A stretch of 13,555 nucleotides of DNA from Flavobacteriia bacterium. GTDB taxonomy: Bacteria; Bacteroidota; Bacteroidia; Flavobacteriales_D; Crocinitomicaceae. The stretch is from the NCBI GenBank assembly GCA_009923965.1, contig RFSL01000011.1, positions 1 to 13,555 on the forward strand. The letters are read 5' to 3'. The position numbers and the translations under genes are program-made. Of this stretch, positions 5,511 through 11,758 are shown in pieces (position 1 is the first letter of the stretch; every line of letters starts with the position of its first letter). Below the pieces are notes generated by a model. That model made no database searches and was not told the DNA's origin. It saw nothing but the letters and a program-made list of their open reading frames with translations.

Positions 5511-7616
5511 TTATGCTGAAACTTTACCGTTAGCTTTCGAAATTACATCTTCAGCAATATTTTTAGGAGCATCTGCATAGTGAGAAAATTCCATTGAATA
5601 GCTTGCTCTACCTGAAGTAACCGTTCGTAATTGAGTTACATAACCAAACATTTCTGATAAAGGAACGTCTGCTTTTAAAACTTTTGCTCCAGCTCTATCA
5701 TCCATACCACGCATCATTCCGCGTCTTCTGTTTAAGTCACCAACAACATCACCCATATTTTCTTCTGGTGTAACAACTTCAAGTTTCATAATTGGTTCCA
5801 AAAGAACTGGGCTACATAACTTCATAGAATTTCTATAAGCCATTTTAGCACATAATTCAAAGGACAATGAATCTGAATCGACTGCGTGGAATGAACCATC
5901 AATTAATTCTACTTTCATTGCTTCAACTGGGAATCCAGCTAAAACACCATTTTTCATGGAATCTTTAAATCCTTTTTCAACAGAAGGAATAAATTCACGA
6001 GGAATATTACCTCCTTTTATGCTGTTAATGAATTCCAATCCAATTTTTTCAGGATTATCTTGAGGGGAAATTTTAACCAATATATCAGCAAATTTACCTC
6101 GACCACCTGTTTGTTTTTTAAATACTTCACGGTGATCAGTTTTACCTGATATATTTTCTCTGTAAGCAACTTGAGGATCACCTTGATTAACTTCAACTCT
6201 AAATTCTCTTTTTAATCGGTCAATAATAATTTCAAGATGAAGTTCACCCATTCCAGAAATGATAGTTTGACCTGTCTCTTCATCTGTATTTACACGGAAT
6301 GTAGGATCTTCTTCAGAAAGCTTAGATAATCCAATAGATAATCTATCTGTATCTGCTTGAGTTTTTGGCTCTATTGCTAATCCAATAACTGGCTCAGGGA
6401 ATACCATTGATTCAAGAATAATAGGTGCATTTTCTGCACACAAAGTATCTCCAGTTTTGATATCTTTAAATCCAACTACTGCACCAATATCTCCAGCTCC
6501 AAGTTCGTTAATTTGGTTTTGCTTATTAGCATGCATTTGAAAAATACGAGAAATCCGTTCTTTATCTCCAGATCTTGTGTTTAATACATAAGAACCTGCA
6601 GCTAATTTACCCGAATAAGCACGAACAAAGCAAAGTCGACCAACAAAAGGATCGGTTGCAATTTTGAATGCTAATCCAGCAAAAGGCTCATCAAATGATG
6701 GTTTTCTTAATACTTCTTGGTCATTTTTTGGGTTAATACCAACAATTCCTTCGATATCCATAGGAGACGGAAGAATTTCCATTACCATGTCAAGCATTGC
6801 CTGTACTCCTTTGTTCTTAAATGCAGAACCACACATCATTGGAACAACTTTTCCAGATATTGTAGCAGCTCTCAAAGCATTTAAAATTTCTCGTTCTGTT
6901 AAAGAATTTTCATCTTCAAAGAATTTCTCCATTAAAGACTCATCAAATTCAGCAACAGCTTCTAATAATTCACTTCTTAATTGTCTTGCTTCTTCAATAA
7001 CATCTGCAGGAATTTCAATTTCCTGAAATGTCATTCCTAAATCTTCTTCATTCCAAGTAATTCCTTTGAAGTTAATAAGATCTACAACCCCTTGAAAATT
7101 ATCTTCTGAACCAATGTTTATTTGTAATGGTAGTGCATGGCTTCCAAGCATTGTTTTAACTTGCTTACAAACTTTTAAAAAGTCTGCTCCTTGACGATCC
7201 ATTTTGTTTACAAAACCAATACGAGGAACATTATAGTTATTAGCTAGTCTCCAATTCGTTTCAGATTGAGGCTCTACACCATCAACAGCAGAAAATAGAA
7301 ATACCAGTCCATCAAGAACACGAAGAGAACGATTTACCTCAACTGTAAAGTCAACGTGTCCGGGAGTATCAATAATGTTTACGTGATAAAGCTCATTTCT
7401 GTATTTCCAATTTAAAGTTGTAGCTGCAGACGTAATTGTAATTCCTCTTTCTTGCTCTTGCTCCATCCAATCCATAGTTGCAGCACCGTCATGAACTTCT
7501 CCAATCTTGTGACTAACACCACCGTAGAACAAAATACGTTCTGTAGTAGTCGTTTTTCCTGCATCGATATGAGCAGCAATTCCAATGTTACGTGTATATT
7601 TAAGGTCTCTTGCCAT
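5511..7616 (-). CDS. fusA: translation elongation factor G (EF-G)
   Basis: EF-G is the GTPase that drives tRNA-mRNA translocation and, with ribosome recycling factor, splits ribosomes. At 701 residues it has all G motifs: A-H-I-D-A-G-K-T-T at residues 15-23, R-G-I-T-I-T at 57-62, D-T-P-G-H at 83-87, N-K-M-D at 137-140 and G-S-A at 273-275. Domain II, III, IV and V sequences follow in order. The domain IV tip keeps the conserved G-S-F-H-A-V-D-S with its histidine. An intact Walker region and switch I argue for the canonical translocase rather than a GTPase-altered EF-G2 paralogue. The start is 3 bases after the rpsG stop. The tuf gene that often follows fusA is absent, as is usual in this phylum. 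Confidence 0.99.
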   Translation of the reverse strand: MARDLKYTRNIGIAAHIDAGKTTTTERILFYGGVSHKIGEVHDGAATMDWMEQEQERGITITSAATTLNWKYRNELYHVNIIDTPGHVDFTVEVNRSLRVLDGLVFLFSAVDGVEPQSETNWRLANNYNVPRIGFVNKMDRQGADFLKVCKQVKTMLGSHALPLQINIGSEDNFQGVVDLINFKGITWNEEDLGMTFQEIEIPADVIEEARQLRSELLEAVAEFDESLMEKFFEDENSLTEREILNALRAATISGKVVPMMCGSAFKNKGVQAMLDMVMEILPSPMDIEGIVGINPKNDQEVLRKPSFDEPFAGLAFKIATDPFVGRLCFVRAYSGKLAAGSYVLNTRSGDKERISRIFQMHANKQNQINELGAGDIGAVVGFKDIKTGDTLCAENAPIILESMVFPEPVIGLAIEPKTQADTDRLSIGLSKLSEEDPTFRVNTDEETGQTIISGMGELHLEIIIDRLKREFRVEVNQGDPQVAYRENISGKTDHREVFKKQTGGRGKFADILVKISPQDNPEKIGLEFINSIKGGNIPREFIPSVEKGFKDSMKNGVLAGFPVEAMKVELIDGSFHAVDSDSLSFELCAKMAYRNSMKLCSPVLLEPIMKLEVVTPEENMGDVVGDLNRRRGMMRGMDDRAGAKVLKADVPLSEMFGYVTQLRTVTSGRASYSMEFSHYADAPKNIAEDVISKANGKVSA

Positions 7617-7619
7617 TAC

Positions 7620-8090
7620 TTAGAATCTAAAATGTGAAAACGCTTTATTTGCTTCAGCCATACGTGTTGTATCTTCTTTCTTCTTGTATGCAGCTCCCTC
7701 TTCTTTTGAAGCAGCAATGATTTCAGAAGCTAAACGTTGTGACATTGTTTTTTCGTTTCTTTTTCGTGAATAACCAATTAACCATTTCATAGCTAATGAA
7801 GCTTTTCTCTCATCACGAACAGGTGTAGGAATTTGAAATGTTGCACCACCAACACGACGACTTTTTACTTCGACAATTGGCGTAATATTTTCCAATGCTT
7901 TTTTCCAAACATCTATTCCTTCTTGATCTTCAATTTTTTTGTTGATTAATTCTATTGCATCATAGAATATTCTAAATGCTATACTTTTTTTACCTGATAG
8001 CATTAAGTTGTTTACAAATTTTGTTACTACCACATCGTTAAACTTCGGATCTGGCAGAATCGCAATTTTTTTGGCTTTTCTTCTTCTCAT
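7620..8090 (-). CDS. rpsG: 30S ribosomal protein S7 (uS7)
   Basis: The 156-residue protein starts MRRRKAKKIAILPDPKFND. It has the beta-hairpin V-G-G-A-T-F-Q-I-P at residues 80-88 and the conserved end R-M-A-E-A-N-K-A-F-S-H-F-R-F. S7 nucleates assembly of the 3' domain of 16S rRNA and borders the E-site tRNA. In E. coli S7 also represses the str operon by binding the rpsL-rpsG intergenic mRNA. Here that intergenic space is only 17 bases, too small for the E. coli structure, so feedback, if any, must use another site. It is 3 bases upstream of fusA, consistent with coupled translation. Confidence 0.98.
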   Translation of the reverse strand: MRRRKAKKIAILPDPKFNDVVVTKFVNNLMLSGKKSIAFRIFYDAIELINKKIEDQEGIDVWKKALENITPIVEVKSRRVGGATFQIPTPVRDERKASLAMKWLIGYSRKRNEKTMSQRLASEIIAASKEEGAAYKKKEDTTRMAEANKAFSHFRF

Positions 8091-8107
8091 TTTCTAATGC
8101 TTATTAA

Positions 8108-8485
8108 TTATTTCTGCTTAGGACGTTTCGTTCCATACTTTGATCTTCTTTGACTTCTTCCTTGTACACCTGCTGTATCTTCAGCACCGCGAACAATGTG
8201 ATAACGTACTCCTGGAAGATCTTTTACTCTTCCTCCGCGAACAAGTACTAGGGAGTGTTCTTGAAGATTGTGGCCTTCACCACCAATGTATGCGTTGACT
8301 TCTTTCCCGTTCGTTAAACGAACACGCGCCACTTTACGCATTGCCGAGTTTGGCTTTTTTGGTGTAGTCGTGTATACACGAACACAAACACCTTTACGTT
8401 GTGGACATGAATCAAGCGCAGCAGATTTACTTTTCTTCACTACCGCAGTTCTTCCTTTGCGAACTAATTGTTGAATAGTTGGCAT
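8108..8485 (-). CDS. rpsL: 30S ribosomal protein S12 (uS12)
   Basis: The 125-residue protein starts MPTIQQLVRKGRT and includes the invariant T-T-T-P-K-K-P-N-S-A at residues 39-48 and V-K-D-L-P-G-V-R-Y-H at 87-96. S12 sits at the decoding centre and contributes to fidelity. Residues Lys43, Lys44 and Lys88, where streptomycin resistance changes occur in other bacteria, all have the sensitive form. Asp89 is the position methylthiolated by RimO in E. coli. It is the first gene of the ribosomal operon, with a promoter and a short leader of roughly 50 bases directly upstream. The start is preceded by AAGAGTATTTT, with no Shine-Dalgarno sequence. Confidence 0.99.
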   Translation of the reverse strand: MPTIQQLVRKGRTAVVKKSKSAALDSCPQRKGVCVRVYTTTPKKPNSAMRKVARVRLTNGKEVNAYIGGEGHNLQEHSLVLVRGGRVKDLPGVRYHIVRGAEDTAGVQGRSQRRSKYGTKRPKQK

Positions 8486-8516
8486 AAAATACTCTTAATT
8501 TAAATAAATAATTAAT

Positions 8517-8535
8517 CCTCAAACGTACTTTGAGG
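8517..8535 (-). promoter_or_regulatory. stem-loop at the predicted 5' end of the rpsL operon mRNA
   Basis: Inverted arms CCTCAAA (8517-8523) and TTTGAGG (8529-8535) flank a 5-base loop, giving a 7-bp stem between the -7 box and rpsL. The predicted start of transcription, about 6-8 bases beyond the -7 box, falls at or near the outer edge of the stem, so the message would begin with a hairpin. It could stabilise the transcript, act as a protein-binding feedback site or be a DNA operator. Pairing is seen directly; the role is inferred. Confidence 0.45.
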
Positions 8536-8539
8536 GGTG

Positions 8540-8569
8540 CAAAGATACCTTTTTTAATTTACTACGCAA
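8540..8569 (-). promoter_or_regulatory. promoter of the rpsL (str-S10-spc) operon
   Basis: On the minus strand the -7 box TATCTTTG (8540-8547) fits the Bacteroidota consensus TAnnTTTG for the primary sigma factor of that phylum. A -33 element TTG (8567-8569) lies 19 bases upstream, which is the expected spacing. Further upstream, A/T tracts around 8579-8597 could act as an UP-like element, as expected for a strong ribosomal promoter. The predicted transcript leader is about 50 bases. Confidence 0.8.
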
Positions 8570-8599
8570 CTATGAATTGAAAAAAAAATGAGTTTTTTA

Positions 8600-8629
8600 C
8601 TGAAAAAAGTCTTAGTAATTGTTTTTCAG
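8600..8629 (-). repeat. AT-rich inverted repeat upstream of the rpsL promoter
   Basis: Arms CTGAAAAA (8600-8607) and TTTTTCAG (8622-8629) form an 8-bp perfect inverted repeat around a 14-base spacer, between the pdhB terminator and the rpsL promoter. Most of the pairing is A-T, so a stable RNA hairpin is doubtful. It might be a protein-binding site or chance in an A/T-rich spacer. Confidence 0.25.
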
Positions 8630-8643
8630 ATAGTTTCCAAAAT

Positions 8644-8666
8644 AAAAAAAGCTCCAAAAGGAGCTT
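8644..8666 (-). terminator. rho-independent terminator of pdhB
   Basis: On the minus strand the stem AAGCTCC / GGAGCTT with loop TTTT is followed directly by a run of T (8644-8650). It starts 24 bases after the pdhB stop codon. This is a classic intrinsic terminator and separates pdhB from the ribosomal operon, which has its own promoter. Confidence 0.88.
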
Positions 8667-8690
8667 GCATTATAAAATAATTCAAATTTT

Positions 8691-9662
8691 TTAGAGTGTT
8701 TTCTTGATGGCCTCAATAAGACGTTTTACGTTTGGAAGTGCTTCATCAATTAAGCTTGGAGAAAACGCAAAAGGTGTGTCAGTTTGAGTTACACGCATTA
8801 CTGGTGCATCTAAGTAATCAAAAGCATACCGTTGAACATGATAAGCAATTTCGGATGAAATAGATGCCAAGGGCCAAGATTCTTCCAATACCACACAGCG
8901 GTTTGTTTTTTTGATTGATTCAACAATAGTTTCGTAGTCTAAAGGTCGAATTGTTCTTAAATCGATTACTTCAACTTCAATATTTTCTTTTGCTAGTATT
9001 TCAGCTGCTTCAAGCGCAACTTTCATTATTTTTCCAAATGAAACTAAGGTAACATCTGAACCTTTTCTTTTAATATCAGCAACTCCTATTGGAATAATAT
9101 ATTCTCCTTCGGGAACCTCTCCTTTATCGCCATACATTTTCTCAGATTCTAAAAACACAACCGGGTCCTCGTCTCGAATTGCAGCTTTTAGTAAACCTTT
9201 AGCATCTGCAGGATTTGATGGTGTAATTACTTTAAGTCCGGGAACGTGTGCGTAAAAAGCTTCAAAACTCTGAGAATGAGTTGCACCAAGCTGTCCGGCA
9301 GTACCATTCCCACCTCTAAAAACGATTGGGCAGTGGTATTGACCTCCTGACATTTGCATCATTTTCGCTGCTGAATTTATAATTTGATCAGCTGCAAGAA
9401 TTGCAAAATTCCAAGTCATAAACTCAACAATTGGTTTTAAACCATTCATAGATGCACCAACTGCAATTCCTGTAAAACCAAGTTCTGCAATGGGCGTGTC
9501 AATGACTCTTTTTGGTCCAAATTCATCAAGCATTCCCTGTGAAACCTTATATGCACCATTATATTCAGCAACTTCTTCACCTAAAAGAAAGACGTTTTTA
9601 TCCCTTCTCATTTCCTCAGTCATTGCCTCTCTTAAAGCTTCTCTAAATTGTATCGTTTTCAT
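8691..9662 (-). CDS. pdhB: pyruvate dehydrogenase E1 component, beta subunit
   Basis: The 323-residue protein has the transketolase-like pyrimidine-binding domain (about residues 4-178) and the transketolase C-terminal domain (about 195-315). Family residues include L-G-E-E-V at 27-31, the cofactor-activating Glu60 in D-T-P-I-A-E, and His129 in A-T-H-S-Q. With the alpha subunit it forms the thiamine diphosphate enzyme that decarboxylates pyruvate and passes the acetyl group to lipoyl-E2. Sequence such as Y-N-G-A-Y-K-V and F-M-T-W-N-F favours pyruvate dehydrogenase over branched-chain E1 beta. The genes for E1 alpha, E2 and E3 are not in the window. The gene stands alone between its own promoter and terminator. 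The start fits the family N-terminus, with a very short leader. Confidence 0.93.
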   Translation of the reverse strand: MKTIQFREALREAMTEEMRRDKNVFLLGEEVAEYNGAYKVSQGMLDEFGPKRVIDTPIAELGFTGIAVGASMNGLKPIVEFMTWNFAILAADQIINSAAKMMQMSGGQYHCPIVFRGGNGTAGQLGATHSQSFEAFYAHVPGLKVITPSNPADAKGLLKAAIRDEDPVVFLESEKMYGDKGEVPEGEYIIPIGVADIKRKGSDVTLVSFGKIMKVALEAAEILAKENIEVEVIDLRTIRPLDYETIVESIKKTNRCVVLEESWPLASISSEIAYHVQRYAFDYLDAPVMRVTQTDTPFAFSPSLIDEALPNVKRLIEAIKKTL

Positions 9663-9681
9663 AATTTTTTAAATGTCGGTG

Positions 9682-9711
9682 CAAAGGTATTAATAAGAAT
9701 TAAAAAGCTAA
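9682..9711 (-). promoter_or_regulatory. promoter of pdhB
   Basis: The minus strand shows -7 box TACCTTTG (9682-9689), matching TAnnTTTG, with a TTA (9709-9711) 19 bases upstream in the place of the -33 TTG. It fits entirely in the 54-base gap after clpX. The predicted transcript leader is only about 10-15 bases. The bases after the -7 box (CACC) are the same as at the rpsL promoter. Confidence 0.65.
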
Positions 9712-9716
9712 GAGAT

Positions 9717-10955
9717 TTATGCAACTTTAAGACTAGCTATTTTTGATTTACTGAATTGAGAATTTGCATAATCAAGTGAGACATTAAATGTTTTTAAATT
9801 TAGAGAAGGAATTTCAAACATTGCATCAGTTAAAATAGCCTCGCAAATTGAGCGTAATCCTCTGGCTCCCAATTTAAATTCCAAGGCTTTTTTGACGATG
9901 AAATCAAGTGTTTCATTTTCAAAGCTAAGTTTCACGCCATCAATATCAAACAAGCTTATATATTGTTTAATTAGCGCATTTTTAGGCTCTGTGAGAATGC
10001 GTTTTAAATCATTTTCATTTAGTGGTTCAAGATAAGATAAAACAGGAAATCTACCGATTAATTCAGGGATTAAACCATATGTTTTAATATCTGTTGGCGT
10101 AATATATTTAAGAAGTGATTCATTTTCTATATTTTCTTCTGAGCTTGAACTAAATCCAATTGTTTGTCTGTTAACACGACTTGCAATAATTTGCTCAATG
10201 CCATCAAATGCACCACCACAAATAAATAAAATATTTTTTGTGTCAATTTGCACTAATTTTTGTTCAGGGTGTTTTCTTCCTCCTTGAGGCGGAACACTTA
10301 CAATGCAACCTTCCAATAATTTCAGTAAAGCTTGTTGAACTCCTTCTCCAGAGACATCTCGCGTAATAGAAGGGTTATCATTTTTCCGAGCTACTTTATC
10401 AATTTCATCAATAAAAACAATTCCTTTTTGAGTAGATTCAACATTGTAGTCAGCTGCTTGCAATAAACGAGAAAGAATGCTTTCAACATCTTCCCCAACA
10501 TATCCTGCTTGAGTTAAAACTGTTGCATCTGCAATACAAAATGGAACATTTAGCATTTTTGCAATTGTTTTAGCGAGTAAAGTTTTCCCAGTTCCAGTTC
10601 GCCCTACTAAAATAACATTGGATTTATCAATTTCAACACCCTCTTTTTCAGAGCTAAATTTTAAGCGCTTAAAATGATTGTAAACAGCAACAGATAGCAC
10701 TTTTTTTGCTTCATCTTGCCCAATTACATATTCATCTAATAGTATTTTAATTTCAGCTGGCTTATGAATATTTATTTCAGTAGTATTTTTTAAAACATTC
10801 TTAGAGACATTTGTTTCGCCTACTTCCTCACTGACAATTCTATTTGCTTGAACAGCACAGCTATCGCAAATATGTCCAGAAACACCAGCTATTAACATTT
10901 GGACATTTGCACGATTTGCCCCACAAAAAGAACAAGTCGTTTCTTTCTTTGCCAT
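9717..10955 (-). CDS. clpX: ATP-dependent Clp protease ATP-binding subunit ClpX
   Basis: This AAA+ unfoldase recognises tagged substrates and feeds them into ClpP. At 412 residues it has the N-terminal zinc-binding domain (Cys8, Cys11, Cys30, Cys33), Walker A G-R-T-G-T-G-K-T (118-125), pore loop G-Y-V-G (151-154), Walker B with Asp183-Glu184, the R-K-H loop (227-229), the I-G-F ClpP-docking tripeptide (266-268) and the sensor-2 motif G-A-R-G-L-R (363-368). All functional elements are present. The second Walker A residue is Arg, where E. coli ClpX has Pro. It begins 5 bases after clpP ends, so the two are almost surely co-transcribed. The C-terminal tail after sensor 2 is ordinary. Confidence 0.98.
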   Translation of the reverse strand: MAKKETTCSFCGANRANVQMLIAGVSGHICDSCAVQANRIVSEEVGETNVSKNVLKNTTEINIHKPAEIKILLDEYVIGQDEAKKVLSVAVYNHFKRLKFSSEKEGVEIDKSNVILVGRTGTGKTLLAKTIAKMLNVPFCIADATVLTQAGYVGEDVESILSRLLQAADYNVESTQKGIVFIDEIDKVARKNDNPSITRDVSGEGVQQALLKLLEGCIVSVPPQGGRKHPEQKLVQIDTKNILFICGGAFDGIEQIIASRVNRQTIGFSSSSEENIENESLLKYITPTDIKTYGLIPELIGRFPVLSYLEPLNENDLKRILTEPKNALIKQYISLFDIDGVKLSFENETLDFIVKKALEFKLGARGLRSICEAILTDAMFEIPSLNLKTFNVSLDYANSQFSKSKIASLKVA

Positions 10956-10960
10956 GAATA

Positions 10961-11629
10961 TTATTTTGGATTGCGTAAAAGAACTTCATCTACCATTCCA
11001 TATTCTTTAGCTTCTTGAGATGTTAACCAATAATCTCGGTCTGAATCTGCCCAAACCTTATCGTATGTTTGTTTGGAATGTAGTGCTATAATATCGTATA
11101 GTTCTTTCTTAAGTTTTTGTATTTCACGTGCAGTAATTTCAATATCTGAGGCTTGTCCTTGCGCGCCACCTAAGGGTTGATGAATCATAACGCGTGAATG
11201 TTTTAAAGCACTTCTTTTACCATCAGCACCAGCGCATAAAAGAACTGCACCCATAGAAGCCGCCATTCCTGTACAAATTGTCGCAACATCTGGACGGATA
11301 TATTGCATTGTGTCATAAATACCAAGTCCTGCATAAACAGAACCTCCTGGTGAATTTAGGTAGATTTGAATATCTTTTTTAGCATCTACAGATTCTAGAA
11401 ACAACAATTGTGCATTGATGATATTTGCAACTTGGTCATTAATGCCTGTACCTAAAAATATTATTCTATCCATCATTAATCTTGAAAAAACATCCATTTG
11501 AGTCATATTCATAGGACGTTCTTCAATAATATAAGGTGTTAGTGAAGACTCTATATAGTGATCTACAACCATACTGTTGATTCCAAGATGCTTTGTAGCA
11601 TACTTTCTAAATTCGTTTCCGTCAATCAT
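10961..11629 (-). CDS. clpP: ATP-dependent Clp protease proteolytic subunit ClpP
   Basis: ClpP is the tetradecameric serine protease chamber that degrades substrates unfolded by ClpX. The 222-residue protein has the catalytic triad Ser125 (G-M-A-A-S-M-G), His150 (M-I-H-Q-P) and Asp199 (D-R-D-Y-W). The conserved S-P-G-G-S-V at 93-98 forms the oxyanion region. An N-terminal extension of about 30-35 residues precedes T-P-Y-I-I-E-E-R, where the mature chain of other ClpPs begins; it may be a propeptide. The usual upstream neighbour tig (trigger factor) is absent; an unrelated lipoprotein gene with its own terminator lies upstream. clpX follows after 5 bases. Confidence 0.98.
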   Translation of the reverse strand: MIDGNEFRKYATKHLGINSMVVDHYIESSLTPYIIEERPMNMTQMDVFSRLMMDRIIFLGTGINDQVANIINAQLLFLESVDAKKDIQIYLNSPGGSVYAGLGIYDTMQYIRPDVATICTGMAASMGAVLLCAGADGKRSALKHSRVMIHQPLGGAQGQASDIEITAREIQKLKKELYDIIALHSKQTYDKVWADSDRDYWLTSQEAKEYGMVDEVLLRNPK

Positions 11630-11661
11630 TTTGTATTTTTTTAATTTGGTATAAAATTAAC

Positions 11662-11693
11662 CAAAGTCAGTTAAATATTTTCCTTTTTAGTAA
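11662..11693 (-). promoter_or_regulatory. possible promoter of clpP-clpX
   Basis: The best candidate on the minus strand upstream of clpP is TGACTTTG (11662-11669), one mismatch from TAnnTTTG, with TTA (11691-11693) 21 bases upstream. A promoter is expected here because a terminator closes the preceding gene at 11708-11736. The match is weak. No CIRCE-like heat-shock operator is visible in the gap. Confidence 0.35.
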
Positions 11694-11707
11694 TATAAAG
11701 TTTATAG

Positions 11708-11736
11708 AAAAAAAAATCCCAGATAACTGGGATTTT
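11708..11736 (-). terminator. rho-independent terminator of the OmpA/TPR lipoprotein gene
   Basis: Arms AAAATCCCAG (11713-11722) and CTGGGATTTT (11727-11736) form a perfect 10-bp stem with a 4-base loop. On the minus strand it is followed by an uninterrupted T run (down to 11708). It lies 22 bases after the lipoprotein stop codon, so it ends that gene and isolates clpPX. On the plus strand only a short broken T stretch follows. Confidence 0.9.
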
Positions 11737-11758
11737 AATAGTTCTTTTTTTTAGAATT

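Noticed and set aside
6664..7026. Plus-strand open frame of 120 codons inside fusA
   Set aside because: It is a shadow of EF-G: no recognisable domain, Ser-rich composition, and fully overlapped by a conserved gene.
5511..7616. The fusA product as the GTPase-altered EF-G2 paralogue known in Bacteroides
   Set aside because: All G motifs and switch I are canonical, and the gene sits in the str operon between rpsG and rpsJ, the place of the main EF-G.
8486..8690. Small RNA or short gene in the 205-base gap between rpsL and pdhB
   Set aside because: The gap is accounted for by the pdhB terminator and the rpsL promoter and leader. No short frame with a family match or additional terminator is seen.
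11713..11736. Possible bidirectional terminator acting on the plus strand as well
   Set aside because: The plus-strand side has only four T directly after the stem, then an interrupted stretch, and no plus-strand gene leads into it.
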